DNA from: Nissolia schottii
Taxonomy: Eukaryota; Streptophyta; Magnoliopsida; Fabales; Fabaceae
Length of the DNA stretch: 64,000 nt
Assembly: GCA_003254905.1 (NCBI GenBank)
Contig: QANU01011901.1
Span: 271,193 to 335,192 of the forward strand
Reading direction: 5' to 3'
In this document: in pieces, positions 1-12,708 of the stretch
Layout of the letters: every line of letters starts with the position of its first letter
Numbering within the stretch: the first letter of the stretch is position 1
Translations under genes and position numbers: made by a program
Notes under the pieces: generated by a model
Databases searched by the model: none
Told to the model about the DNA's origin: nothing
Seen by the model: only the letters and a program-made list of their open reading frames with translations

Positions 1-243
1 CATGCTATCATGTGCATCAAACAAAGCTGAAGTGATCCTCTCAAAAGTGGGCAGCCTCTGGATTTCATCCCACTGCGACGCATCTCCCTCGCCATCATCA
101 TCAACATCTTGCAAGGGGTTGATGCTTGAAATGCTCCGGAAACTGGAGGTATGGCTTCTGAATGAGCACCTTATGCTCCTTCCAATCTCGGCCAACTCAA
201 TTCTCAGAGACTCTATCTCATCTGCACCTGCAAACTGAGCCAT
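1..243 (-). CDS. PDR-type ABC transporter, subfamily G full-size, N-terminal part (cut by window edge)
   Basis: The reading frame starts at an ATG at 243-241 and stays open for 81 codons to the window edge, so only the cytosolic N-terminus is visible. Visible motifs are an early DEIESLRIELAEIGRSIR segment, a Ser/Arg-rich stretch (SFRSHTSSFRS) and QWDEIQRLPTFERI, the motif that precedes the first nucleotide-binding domain in plant PDR proteins. From family knowledge this N-terminus most resembles the ABCG37/PDR9 group, plasma-membrane exporters of auxin precursors and phenolics; the closest member cannot be fixed from 81 residues. The ATP-binding and membrane domains lie outside the window. 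There is no intron in the visible part. The start is chosen because the family consensus begins right at this methionine. Confidence 0.85.
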   Translation of the reverse strand, partial: MAQFAGADEIESLRIELAEIGRSIRCSFRSHTSSFRSISSINPLQDVDDDGEGDASQWDEIQRLPTFERITSALFDAHDSM

Positions 244-1359
244 CTCAACACAAGACAAAAGGACCTTAAGCCGCAGACATATGTCAAATGCATGACATTT
301 TTACTTGCTGACATTTATAGTGTGTTGTATTGTTGTAGTTGATGATGCAATGCATTAATGCAATATGTCATGCATTACCTTAGCATGCAAATGTTTTTTT
401 CTTTTTAATCACAAAATGAGCTTTCACAGATACATTAATTAATCTCCAAAGTCAAGACTGAGACATATATGAAAATATTTTACTGAGAAACAGGAAGGTG
501 CCAGAATTTAATAAGAGCAAGCAAGCATATCCAAGCTCCATGACACCAGTGTGAATTGGGACCATTTTGTGCATCTTGGTGTTAGATAAAAACAATTCTA
601 GTATACCGGAACTCTACCAGATATAGAAAATTCGACGGAGTTATTTATTACATATGTATCAATTATATGTGTTGGCACATTTCGTTTACCCCCTTTTTCT
701 GGAATGATATATGCAAGTCTGTGTATTGTTGTGTTATGGATTTCACAAGACATACCTGGATGGAAACATATGACTTACGTCGGCATATTTGGTGAAATTT
801 ATTTGTTATTATGATGTCATGCTGTGACAAAACAGCCCTTGATCCTTGAAAGTTGTAACAGAAAGCAAGAACACCAAAAGCCAAATACTACATGTTACTT
901 TTGTTCTCTAGTTCTCATATAATATAGTAATCCATATATCTTAACTGTACAAGTACCACTGACCTTTTTAGCCTATCAAACATAGATAGATTTCGTTCCA
1001 GACATTAATGGTAAGAAGCGAGAATGGAAAACTCCAGCACATCAATATACGATAAGATGAGCTCAACTTTGACAAAAAAGACTACAAGCTCTATTATCAG
1101 TTCATTAACCCTGTACACCAAAAAATAAAAATAAAAAATACAGATGCTGTCTGTCATTCATCTTAAATGGATGCCAGAACTGAAACTAAACTTTACAACA
1201 ACAAACACAAAGGAAGTTAGGCAGGAGTTGCTGTCATTAATAATCATGCCAGCAACTGATCACTCCTTCCATGCCAAAACCGATACAAACAGCCGCTCTG
1301 GAAAAATGGAGGAGGTGCATAACACAGATTTATTAGCACTCTGAGCTAAAATCTACAAA
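244..1359. other. Intergenic: upstream region of the ABC transporter and 3' flank of the PPR gene
   Basis: About 1.1 kb with no supported gene. It should contain the promoter and 5' leader of the minus-strand transporter and the 3' UTR of the PPR gene (roughly 1100-1359). Short open frames on both strands show no recognisable protein. Confidence 0.6.
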
Positions 1360-3130
1360 TCAATCAAGGATTTCATCCTCAGGTCCATCGACAATTTTAT
1401 CATCAGTCATCATCATCTGCTTTTCCTGCTCCAAATAGAATATCTTGTCATTCATACCCTCTTTTCTATATGCCTCCACCATGATGGAGAACGTTGTTTC
1501 ATCTGGCTGACATTGGTTATCTTTCATACGCTTGAGAACTCTCTCCATTTCCATCAAATCATCTGCCTTGACGCATGCAGACAAGACTGCATTGTAAAAG
1601 GATCTATTCTCAGGTATCTCAAACTTTGCAGCCAGGCGAACACTGCTAATCACTTTATGGAAGAGACCAGCATTTGCATAACCATTGATAAGGCAGCAGA
1701 AGGTCTTGGTATCTGCTTTCATACCCTCAGCGCGCATCTGATCAAATGTATACTCCATATGTTTAGCATCACCTACATCCGCGAATGCCTCGATCACATT
1801 GTTATATGTAGAGGTTGTCCAGGGAAATTGCAACTTACGCATATACTCCATTACAGATGACATTTTGTCATACAGCCTCTTCTTTCCATAAGCACCAATC
1901 AAGATATTAAAAGTGCGTGTTTCCGGTTCAATCCCAAAGTTCCGGAATTTTTCATACCACTTCTCCATCATATCAATCTGACCGATATTACCGAAGACAC
2001 TGATGATTGTGTTCATTGTCCAAACATCAGGCTTGCACATTCTGCTCTCCAGCATACTCGACAACACTTTCTCCATCTGATCAAACTTCCCTGCCTTGCC
2101 ATAACCACTCAAAACAATATTCTGAGTGACAGTGTTCGGCACGATGTTCCTTTCAGCCATCTCTTCATACAGCAACTCAACCAAATCAAACTTCGAAGCA
2201 TCCACACAGGGTTTTATCAAGGTGCTGTAAGTGTAAACATCAGGCTGACAAACAGGGTGGTTCTTCATCTCATTAAGAACCAAAAACGCCTCATCAATGA
2301 GGTTGCTCCTGCAATATGCAGCAAGTAAGGCCGTGTAAAGTTCAGAAGTAGGGTCACAGCCTTCTACAACCATTGTGTCAAAAAGCTGGCGGGCACAGTG
2401 GGGTTGACCGGCTTTCCCAAGCAGCACAATGAGCTTCATGTAAGTCCCCTCTTTGGGTTCATAAAACGATTGCTCCTTAAGCATTTCAAATACCTGCACA
2501 TTCCAATCAACAAAAAGCAAAATTACAATAAACAAATTCAAACTCATTAGACAAAAGCCATGAAATTGGTACAACCAAATAAACAGTCTAGCAAAGAACC
2601 CTCAATTTTCTATTTCTTAGTTACTTTTATTATGAAGAACACATAACACTAAGCATTCAAGGTAAGATTTTAGACACAAAGAATTGATATTTTGACATAA
2701 AGATAGTGACTTTATGATACCCAATTGAGAGAACTACCTCAAGGGCTTGAAGCCACTGCTTCTTCTCAATGCGATCAGCCAAGGCTTCAGTGACAGTGTT
2801 GACCCACCCCTTTGCAATGCTCTTCTTCTCCAACTTCTTGTTGATGTTCTTGATTGGGTGCCTCCTCCTACTCCCTGGTAACGAAGTCTCCAACACGCCG
2901 GGGAACTCGCCTTGCTTCCAGTGTCTCTTCTTCGCAACCGAAGAAGAAGAAGAAGAAGAAGAAGACGATGCAGTTTTGGAAGGTGGAGCAGAAATTGAGA
3001 AGCTGGTAACCCTAAAAATTGGATCTTGGGATCTGGGGTTACAGTTTAAGGTCTTCTTGCACTTGTCGTAGGGAATTGGAGAGGGAACGATGGAGGAAGA
3101 GAAGGAAAGAGAAATGGAAGCCATATCCAT
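1360..3130 (-). CDS. Pentatricopeptide repeat protein, P class, probably plastid-targeted (EMB2750/AtPPR2-like)
   Basis: Two exons: 3130-2738 and 2493-1360, joined ALE|VFEMLKEQ with GT-AG borders; total 1527 nt, 508 residues. Residues 1 to about 65 are rich in Ser and basic residues with a run of ten serines encoded by a TTC-type repeat (about 2938-2964), as in a chloroplast transit peptide. A KKRHWKQGEFPG motif follows, then roughly ten 35-residue P-type PPR units (for example YTYSTLIKPCVDASKFDLVE), ending in an acidic tail. P-class PPR proteins bind organelle RNA sequence-specifically. Layout and length resemble Arabidopsis At3g06430 (EMB2750/AtPPR2, reported to bind plastid 23S rRNA) and its relative At5g48730; assignment to one of them is inference. 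No DYW or E editing domain is seen. Confidence 0.9.
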
Positions 3131-4645
3131 AGAGTTTCAGGGTCGACTGTGGGAAGTGGGAACCCAACCTCTATGACTACGCATGAACAAGATTACACTC
3201 CAGCTCAGAGCCAAATTACCACTTTCTCCCTGTCTTTCTTTCTGATTTTCTTCACAAATGAGGATATTTTCATGTTTTGCTATAAATTCACACAAGAAAA
3301 AAAAAATTATGGATCCATTTGGATTAACTTCTAAAAGACATTTTTTTTTGTTTTAAAAAAAGTAACAAATGTTAAAATATAATTTATAGAAATTAAAAAA
3401 AAATTAAACAAGGTAAAATATCACTTTATTTACAAATTTGAAATGTTTCACTTCTTTTAAAAAAATGAAAGGAGGTGTGAAATCACTTTATATATAAACT
3501 AAGTCTCTTAAAAGAAAAGTTATACTTAAAAATATAATTAAAATAAGTATATTTTTAAGTCAATTTAAACGAACTCATAAATAAGTTTAAGGAGTTGTAT
3601 TTGATTTTTTTTTAAAGATATGTCCATGGACTTCACCCACATGAGACCAAGATGTTTAATAAATGTAGAGTTTGATCGTTGTTGACCTGCATTTTTTTTT
3701 AACAGTTAGTAAAAGTTTTTTGAAAAAAATAATTTTTCACAATATATGCTTTGTAATGAAATTAATGAGAAGAGTAATAGAGAAAAGTAATAGAAGAGAT
3801 AGAAAGGAAGAGATGTTAATCTTGAGCACCCATTAAGTTAAGAGTAAGGTACACAATATTACATCAAATTAATGTCATATCAAGATATATCTATCTAATT
3901 GGATATTAACCAAATTAGTATATGTACATCTATATTAATAATATTTTATAATATGTTTAAATTTTTCACAAAGGATTTTTTCGATGAGCAATAAAATAGC
4001 TTGAGGTCCTTGATTGAGAAATAACAAAATTTAGACCATAAACTTTTATGGTATACGTTTAGGTCCTTTTTTTTAGATAATTTTTTAGGTCCTTATTGTA
4101 TACTTCACTCAAGAAAAATATCAATATGAAGCTAAAGCATTAAATTCATTTAAAGAACATGATAAAAAAAATGCATGCATAATTAAAAAGCCCCAATGTT
4201 CATAAAATAAGTACTTTTTTTATAGATTTCCAAATGAGCTTTTATTCAAAATTTGAATTAATTGTTAAACTATTTGATTTCAAACATAGAAAAACTTGCA
4301 ATTATTGTTACATTTTTCTTTGGGCCGGTAAGCTTTACTTCTTTTATTGTATTTTGGCGTCTCTTCAACAATTATTTTCCTACTCGTAAAAAAATAAACA
4401 ATTAATTATTTTCCTAACTTGTGTTTATTTTATTGTCTATATTGGTGTCTTTTCAACAATATTTTTCTTTCTTGTCCTTACATGATCTTATGGAGATATT
4501 CTTAGTATATGATTATTTGTCATTAGAGAACTTATAATAATTAGACAAAATTGATTTTGATTGAATTATTTTTTTAATGGGAAGGAGTCAAAACTATTGA
4601 AACCATCAAAGGACGTTATCTCAACTATTCCTTAGACGCATTTGT
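3131..4645. other. AT-rich intergenic region upstream of the PPR gene
   Basis: Contains the PPR promoter (first few hundred bases) and then low-complexity AT-rich DNA. No coding or RNA gene recognised. Confidence 0.5.
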
Positions 4646-4941
4646 TTTGAATAACTTTATTTCACAAAATAAAATTACCTGTTTTTTTCATCTCCAGTGC
4701 CCCCAAGGGACACTTTATGTGGCAGAATATCCTAAATTTTATCCCACCTGTTATTCAAGGGCACTTTGTATTTCTGATGAGGATGGTAAGATATTTGTTG
4801 GTGTTCGAGGACACATTCGAGTCCAAGCTAGTTGTTTATAATTTCAAAAAAGGAAGCTTTAAGGATCCTAGGATTCGGATAACCAGAGGTGACATTCTTG
4901 CGGAGGTTTATGTTGAGAGTTTGATATCACCTTGTTTTTAA
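4646..4941 (+). pseudogene. F-box-associated domain fragment (CPR1/CPR30-type C-terminus)
   Basis: Two overlapping frames together give the end of an F-box-associated interaction domain. One frame carries RALCISDEDGKIF and the next, shifted by one base, carries VFEDTFESKLVVYN, then a Lys-rich strand and EVYVESLISPC, which resembles the family's usual C-terminal 'Y.ESL.SP' signature. There is no F-box, no start and no upstream repeats, so this is a frameshifted remnant of a much longer (about 400 residue) protein. F-box proteins of this type select substrates for SCF ubiquitin ligases. A stranded local duplication or insertion is likely; no intact parent is in the window. Confidence 0.65.
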
Positions 4942-6047
4942 TATTAGGATGTGGGTGTTATGTCATGCTATGTTTCTTGTCACTTATTATTGTTCCATAT
5001 AAATTTTCATGTTTGTTGTGTGTATTCTTATAACATTGAGTAGTCAAGTTTAAATTCATCTATCTGTTTATTTAAGTTTGCAGGTTTTAAGGTATTAAAA
5101 TCAAGTTATCAACATGAGATTCTATTCAAAAGCTTTTAATGCATTGTAAAAGTAAGTGTAAAAACGCAAATGTTACTTATTATAAAGTAAATAATTTTAA
5201 AATAATGCATAAACTTATTTATAATGATATGTAAATATTTAAGTAATTTTTTAGACATAAAGTTACACAAATTTTATAATATGTTCACGTGAAGATAAAG
5301 CGATTTTTTTAGTTAGCATACTAATACTTAGTTTAAGGTTAAAGAAGCGATGGAGTTTCTGATGAGATGTACAACTCCTCTTTACAACAACGGGTGACTC
5401 ATCTCTAGTATGACGTGATGCAACTCAGGTGAGGGGTGGCAACGTGCGCCAATGACTAGAAGGTTTGAGTGGAGTAGCCAAGTAAAGGCGATGAATAGAG
5501 TTGTCAAGAAACTCCAAACATATTAGAGTATGAGGATGTCAAAAACCTCCTTATTTTTTATTGGTATAAGAATTGAAGAAAGTCTATTTTAATTTAGCTG
5601 TTACTAAAATATTAACCCAATTCATAAGCTTACAAAAATATAAACGATGACCCGTATTGTAACTCATTTGGTGCAATAAGTACAAACATAAAATTTTTAC
5701 TTTTATAACTAATAGCAAATTTTAAAGCTTTTATTACTTTAAAATGTAAAACGTATCACTTCTATATCACTTAGCTTTGGAGTAAAATCCAAAACATTTT
5801 TAAGTAAAGCGTAAAAATTATTCCTTTTATTTTAAGCTTTAAAAACAAACTTTTAACTATCTTGATTAAAATAAACATACTATGAAGAATTTAGACACAT
5901 GAAGTATAGTATGTCTTTTTTTTTTTTTTTATTAATATAGTATTTCTTAAATGTGCTAAGGGAGTAGCTTTATTTGACCATAAAAAAAATAAAAAAATTA
6001 AACACATTATCACCTCTTTTACATAGACCAAGAAATTCACCACCTAA
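4942..6047. other. Intergenic AT-rich DNA
   Basis: No gene recognised. A less AT-rich block at about 5340-5560 has no match I can name. Confidence 0.4.
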
Positions 6048-6135
6048 CATCATGCTGACAAATAAGATTGTTCTTCATCATCTCATTAAGAAGTGACAAA
6101 AAGGTGAAGTACTCACTACGAAATTTGTTACAAGC
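6048..6135 (-). pseudogene. Short fragment duplicated from the PPR gene
   Basis: The plus-strand text around 6048-6130 (acatcatgctgacaaata..., ttcttcatc...ctcattaag, aatttgttacaa) parallels PPR exon 2 at about 2238-2325 (acatcaggctgacaaaca..., ttcttcatctcattaag). It corresponds to the end of one PPR unit and the start of the next, in the same orientation, with indels. It is too short to be functional and probably reflects a small local duplication. Confidence 0.5.
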
Positions 6136-6717
6136 CGAATCTCAACTACATACAGGCAGATATCTTTCTGCTTGGGATATTATTATACTCCCTTGCTTCC
6201 AAAATAGTCAATTTCATATTAAGTATGTTTTTAAATCAATGTATTTAGATGTTTAAATAATGTTCAAATACATTATTTTTTTTAAAAAGTAAAAGTCACA
6301 ATTATTTTAAACAAAATATTGATTAATTAATTATTATGGACCATTGAAGAATCACTTGTCTCGTATATTGAGACTTAGATCACTTTCCATCATTACACTG
6401 ACCACACCACTGGCCCTCTCAAGCATCTAATGGTTTATCCGTTTCTCATAATGCCATTATTATTATATAAATCATGACAACTACAGAACACTAACTTAAG
6501 CTGTAAACATTTTTTATATTTCATTGACTAATACAAATGTAACCTCCCCAAATGCTGACAATATTATTAAATACAAATAGGTCCTAATAATACATAATAT
6601 ATTGCTTAATGAAAGATTCTGTACTACTGTTGAATATTCATGTATGTATATACCCAAAAACTAAGAGACTCATGTTTAAAAAAACAAAAAAGAACACTGA
6701 TACAATGATACACAGCA
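6136..6717. other. 3' flank of the SPL gene
   Basis: AT-rich; the proximal part (about 6400-6717) is probably SPL 3' UTR. A 'tactccctt...ccaaaata' string near 6187 resembles the end of Stowaway-like MITEs, but no partner terminus was found. Confidence 0.4.
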
Positions 6718-9700
6718 TTAGATATAACCATATCCAAGTGATTCCCAGTTGAAAGGCTGAAACACATAATAAACTTTAGGTGAGCTTTTGAAGAGCAAGG
6801 CCACGCAGACGCACACGGCCGCAATGGCAACCAACGAGAGCATCGCCGGCCTGTAAACCAGAGCTGTTCTCGCGCCGCCGAATGCCAACTTGCGCTGGCA
6901 TAGCCCGCACTGGCTCGCCTTTGCTGTGGATTCGATCTTCTCAGTGTGCAGACTTGAGAGTTTGGACGTCTTATTTACATCTACAAGGGTGCCAGAGATA
7001 TCGACCACGTGTTGCCCTACGAGTCTTTTGCTGGTTTTCCTCTGGACAAGTTGAATGTAGGAGTAATGGCCACGGAGGCATGCATAATCATTAGGCGTCA
7101 AACCGGTGTTGTCCCGAGCACTTTTCCATGCTTCAATTCCAACCTGAAAACATTGTGTCAAACTATGCCCTCAGCAATTCAATCAGGACCAGTAAGGTAC
7201 TCGAAATCAAACAAGTTTCGCTGCATTCATTAGGTGAGAATAGCAATCAAAGGAGAATGGACTAAGCATTCCTCTTATAATGTTTGGTATGGTTATGACT
7301 TCAATTCCATAATTTTCATTGCAACGCTTGTTACATTAAATGAAGGCAGGAATAGAAATGAAACTTAATTTAGTGACAATTCCCTCCTAACAGTTCCAAC
7401 ATAAAGCACGCAGATGAGAAAGGAATTACCATTCCTGGATCGTCAGTTAACGCATCCAATACATTCTCTGAGCCTTTCGTGCTTGCCGCAACATGAAGGG
7501 GAGTCAACCCTGCAGGGCCAACAGCATCAGGTCTAAATAAGAATCTGTCAGCGGCCTTGTCAACTTGCTTCACTTTACTGTCTCCACCATCTGGAGTTCT
7601 AACCGGCACAAATTTTAACAGGAGTTCCACCATCGGCCTACAATTTCTCTTAACGGCTGTGTGTAGAAGACCCATGTCTAACAATGCAAGCTCGATGGAC
7701 GTATGCTCTCCTGCATCAACACCGCCCTCGAATAAAATGTCCAAGAGTTTCTTCATCACAGCGCACCAATTGTGGTCCATGGAGAAGTCGACAAGCCATG
7801 CAAACCGTTTGAAATGGAAGAGATCCTGAATAGGTGCCAGGGGACCTAGCCTATGTTTCGAATGGCTTCTATGAAGGAGCCAACCCATTTCATGTAAGAA
7901 ATCCAGAGCTCGAGTCTTTTCTTCTATTTGTTTGCTTTTTACCAGGATGTCATCGGCAACCTCAGCGGCCTCAATCACATCCTCCAGCTTGCAGATCTCA
8001 AAACAAACTTCTTGCTCTGCAACTATAAATGGAAAAGAACAGCTGCTAAGACCATGATCTTCCACCTGAAAGTAAAAAATTATCAACTCAGACGGAAAAA
8101 TATGGCTTCAGAAGTTAGCAAAACAGGAAAAAGCCATTTCAATCTAAGCAATTCTCTGCTTTATCCTCAGAAACCATCTGTATGCTTTCTATCTTGGGAT
8201 TGCCTGCCTCTAGATTTAACCACTTTTGTAACATTTTTCAAAAGATTTGAAAATTTGTAGTTTGGCGTGATGAAAAAGGCATGGAGGATCTAAGTTTACA
8301 CTCATTCTATTTATAAAGACTAATTTTAAAGCCTGAACTATACAGGACAAAATCAACTAAAAGTTTATAAAAGCTAATGGGAGCTTAATAGAAGGTATCA
8401 ACAACAGAAATATTGAATCACTGACAAAGGGAATATTTAAAAGGATATTTTTGAATAAAGTTATAGAGCTTTGTGATCTTCTGCTAGTTTCAGGAACTTT
8501 ACAGGATATGGAACAAATACTAAATGAACAAAGCATATTTCACTTTGGTGAGAAGAAAATAGAAAATGGCATAGAAACAAATTAAGAGTAAGAGTGTATG
8601 ATACCTCAATGAAACCCCTCCCAGTTACATTTGGTATAGAACAAGAGAAGCTGACATGCTGAATAGATGCATCAGCTACATCAATCAAATCATGACAAGA
8701 ACCGTGTACCAGATACTTCCCTTCAAGCGCACAAAGCAACCTAAAATCGCAAGCAACAGATTAACATCTGGAGTAATCCCAATAAACAAACTTCAAAACT
8801 TGGATCTTCCCCACATCCAAAATTGTAGACAGAATAAAGTACTCAAAATAAGCCTCTGCCAAAGCCCAAATGCTTGTTTTTTGTTAGAACCTTCCAAGTC
8901 AACAAATTCGAATATCATCAGATGTAAGGAGATTCACCTTGTGCTGGACCGGAAAAGGTTGAATCCTTTCACAATAAATTTAGTGCTAGCACTTGCAGGA
9001 ACTGCAAGTGGTTTAATGCATGTAATCCTACAATTTTGTGGGCTTCTGAGATGCAAGGGCACATCTAAGACAACCTGACCTGCAGGAGAGATGCATGATG
9101 ATTGTTTTAATTTTTTTTCTTTCAAAAAATAGAAACCAAATTGAAGTTTTTGACGATGCAAAAATAGTACAATCACACGAGAGGAATGCTCACATAAGAC
9201 ACAACACACACACACTGAGGGAGAACAAACCATTATACAGAAAAGCTACTGATTGCTGCACCCTTGTATAAACCCATCCTGTTCTCCAGAAAGAATCATT
9301 TGAAGCAAGAAGCTTTCTCAAGCTGGATCCCAGATTACATGAGAGCTGCAATATCGTAATAGGAATGAGCACACGTAGAATTTTGTCCTTTTTCTTTCAA
9401 ATGGTTTCATCCAGAAACATGTATTTGTGGCATTATATAAAACTATACCTCCTCCCATGCAGATTTTTCCAGACAGAGATATATTGTTAATACGATACAT
9501 CCTGGCCTTATATAGCTCTCAATCTCAGTGGGACTGTGGGATAACCAGTTGAGAATCTTGACCACAAAAAAGAAACCACAAATCAAACGCGACACAAAGA
9601 AGCGGTGGAGTTAAAGTGTTTATTGTAATTTCATGGCAGAGAAAGTACCTGGGATCGGAGAACAAGTGGAAAATCATTTGGATCCTTGCCAAAGAGTTTA

Positions 9701-12106
9701 AAAACTATTCGATCCGTGCGACTCTGCAAACAGTAAACAATAACATGTTAATAAGTATAATTTTATGACAGTCATAAAAATGGAGCTAAACTCCAACAAG
9801 AAGGTTGATGAACTTAAAAAGTAGACCTCTAGAATATATACCTGAGCTTCCCCACTAGAACTAGACGGTGACTGGGTGGAGGTTGAATCTGAGTTTCTAC
9901 TTGTCTGTGGTGGACTTGACTTGAGAGTGTCACATTGCAACCGTAAAGGATGACCAAGAGACCTAACCTCTGCCACAGGAGGACAAGAGTTCTTAGGATT
10001 CTCATCACAATCCAGTACATCATCATATACATTGTTCAGGTCAATGTTATTTAAGCCATCCCTTCCAACGCTAGTCTCCGCTGCAATTGATTGGGATGGT
10101 ATGCTCTCCCTTGATAGAAGCACATTTGAGGGCTGAGGTCCAGAAGGTTTCAAATCTCCTGCTCCGCATTTTTCTGCCATGCCATTTGCAGGTACTGCCT
10201 CACACTGTGCCATAGACCTCAGAGGATCCTGACGGATGAAGCTATTATCCGCTTTGATGGAAGAACCAGAAGGCCTGGAGGCTTCAGGACCATTTGAATT
10301 AAGATTGGGCACATTATGCACAGGTCCAGATGTCCCAGCATTTGCCAAACCTTGAGATCCCTCCAATAAGGAGGCTAAACTTCTTCCATTAAGTGTACCT
10401 GCAACACTTGCCAGGTTTCCCAGCAGATGAGAGAGAATGTCCTGGTTCCTTGTTTGATCTGACCCATTTGCTGCAATTTATAGAAAACATAATCTGTGGG
10501 GTCAAATAAATATGCGAATGATGACATCAGAATGAGGGAGGAAAGACAGAAGTTCCAACAGCGGAGACATGACATTAGTATAAGCAAAAAACAAAGCAAT
10601 TTTATTCTTTTTCAAGAGATGTTTCAGCAGAACAAAGCTTCAGGCTTTCTTCTAGCTTTGCAGTAGGAGTGTGCCCAAAAGTCAAAAGAAGGCACATGCA
10701 AAAAAAATTCAGTAAATAATGACAATGATGGTCAACACGGTAAAGATAACAAATAAATAGAATAACCATGAAACTATAATGGTTTTGGTGAATCAATTTC
10801 AATCAGGATAAGATTTCAAAGACCAACCGACTAACTCCCCTTGACTATGCAAACAAACCATACATCTTAGCTCTAACACATTGTCTCTATTAGCATCAAA
10901 ACCGAATCCGGCTACCCTTTGTAAGATTTTACCACTAAACAAAACAAATGACTTCTTAAACAGCATAAATAAGTAAAGCTCAGCTTGGTCATTACTCATT
11001 CCAGTTTCACATTACAGCAGCCAAATAAATAAATGTGAAGAATTATCAGGGAGATAAACTTCTGGAAACACGTAAAACTCACAATGCATATTGGACAGTA
11101 TCCGGATCAAACTCATCAGCAGATAGCTACTGCCCCTTTCATCGTTCGGAGAGCCTCCATTGACTCCGGTAGCATCAGGATGCGTCTTCCTCCTCCTCCT
11201 ATTGTGACCTGCCAAACGCCTCCGACAACTCCTCTTCCCTTCATCAAACTCTTGAAGTAAATGAAACCTACCATAAATTTAACAAGTTACATCCAACTTC
11301 AGAGTCAATGCTAAGAAGTAAATGCCCTTGAAATTCCTTTTTCTCTTAAGAAAAAAAACTTTTAAACAACTTCCACTTAGGACTCAGCTACAGAAATAAA
11401 GGCTTTGATGATCATATAACAAATCTGAAATGTGTACCCCAAGAATTAATCAATTTCTTTTTTTCCGAAACCTAACTGACCTGCTACACTGTTGACAGAA
11501 ACGCTGCATAACATTTCCAACAAGTGCCTTAGTAGCCTTGGAATGCATATCACAAACCTTGTGCCTACGGTGATAATCCTTTGAATTACTAAGATCAACC
11601 CTACAATCTTGCACCTGACAAACGGCACGGTTACAAGTAGCAGCACTAGTAGTAGCATCCTCAATTACCTTTGTCTTCTTCCCACTTTTCACATCCCCTT
11701 CCACCATGATAGGGTAAACTTGACCCCCAAGGTTGAAATTAAGAGAACCACCACCACCACCACCTTCGTCGTCATCATTCAGCTCCTCCTTCCCTTCTTC
11801 ACCTTCTATAACATCTCTTCTCCTCTTCTCCAATTCCCTCTTCCCTTCTTCACCAGGGTTGAATGAAGAGGGGAAATTGTTAGAAGAAGCATTAGCATTA
11901 GCATTTTCAGGGTTTGGTGGGAAAAACTGGCGACTCATCCTGCAATCTGATGGCACTGAATTGAGCTTCTGAGCAGTGAAGAGATCCCCATCCCATTTCC
12001 AATCATTCAAATCCCACTCCAAACTCCTCTTCCCAACACCACCCTTCATCTCTGGCACCACAGCTCCGTACAAAAATTTATTCTTTCCCCCAAATCTCGC
12101 CTCCAT
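6718..12106 (-). CDS. SPL12: SBP-box transcription factor, long SPL1/SPL12 class with ankyrin repeats and C-terminal membrane helix
   Basis: Ten exons with GT-AG borders: 12106-11481, 11267-11083, 10470-9842, 9723-9649, 9556-9449, 9345-9231, 9079-8938, 8740-8605, 8065-7430, 7143-6718; total 3078 nt, 1025 residues. The N-terminus carries the clade motif [16 protein letters not shown]. The SBP domain (about residues 155-235) spans exons 1-2, with the C-C-H-C and C-C-H-C zinc ligands intact and the basic nuclear signal [17 protein letters not shown]. The centre has [14 protein letters not shown], conserved in long SPLs. Near residues 800-950 are ankyrin-like units ([31 protein letters not shown]). 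A hydrophobic segment close to the C-terminus ([19 protein letters not shown]) is a predicted membrane anchor. SBP proteins bind GTAC-core DNA; Arabidopsis SPL1/SPL12 act in heat tolerance of inflorescences. I saw no miR156 target site, as expected for this clade. SPL1 versus SPL12 orthology is not settled. Confidence 0.95.
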
Positions 12107-12630
12107 GAATCAAAATTAACCCTAGAGAAACTTGAAGAATTGCTCCAAGAAAGACACAACAAAAATTTAAAAAAATAAAAATAAAAATCCAATTCCAACC
12201 CCACCGGCAGAAAACACATCAGCTGGTAACAAAACACGAAAAGCTAACACCCCAGAAGCTCAAAATTGAAACTTGCTGAAGCATTTTGACAAAAGCATGA
12301 ATTTTTACATGGGAAAACAGAACAGAGGGTAAGAATGAAGAGAAGGGTTTGAAGAGGAATATGAGGAAGGGGAGAGAGAGGATGGAGGGGAGGGGGCCTT
12401 AAAAAGGGGACAAAGGTGGGAAATTAGGGAAAAGATTAGGAAAAAGTCTGATGATGATATGAAATCGAGGTGTTTCTGTTTTGTGTGTGCTGTGACTGCT
12501 TAGACTCAGACTAGGACAGAGACTCTGTAGCACACAAAACAATCTCACAATCTGTTAGGTTTTGTTGTTATTTTTTTTTTTTTTTGTAACAACATTGACA
12601 TCATGATCATCACGCCCATGGTATCATGGG
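12107..12630 (-). promoter_or_regulatory. 5' leader and promoter region of the SPL gene
   Basis: On the minus strand this gives a pyrimidine-rich leader (plus-strand GA runs at about 12340-12400), common in plant transcription factor genes. I do not assign a start site. The region ends at an assembly gap. Confidence 0.5.
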
Positions 12631-12708
12631 NNNNNNNNNNNNNNNNNNNNNNNNNNNNNNNNNNNNNNNNNNNNNNNNNNNNNNNNNNNNNNNNNNNNNN
12701 NNNNNNNN
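12631..12708. other. Assembly gap (78 N)
   Basis: Run of N; true length unknown. Confidence 0.99.

Noticed and set aside
2494..2574. N-terminal extension of the second PPR exon
   Set aside because: The sequence upstream of 2493 is intron; the acceptor and the phase-matched donor at 2738 give a continuous family-like protein.
11609..11972. Plus-strand open frames over SPL exon 1
   Set aside because: Antisense shadows of the acidic and Gly-rich coding sequence of the SPL gene; they show no domain.
6718..12106. miR156 target site in the SPL gene
   Set aside because: No matching stretch seen in the exons; the SPL1/SPL12 clade normally lacks it.
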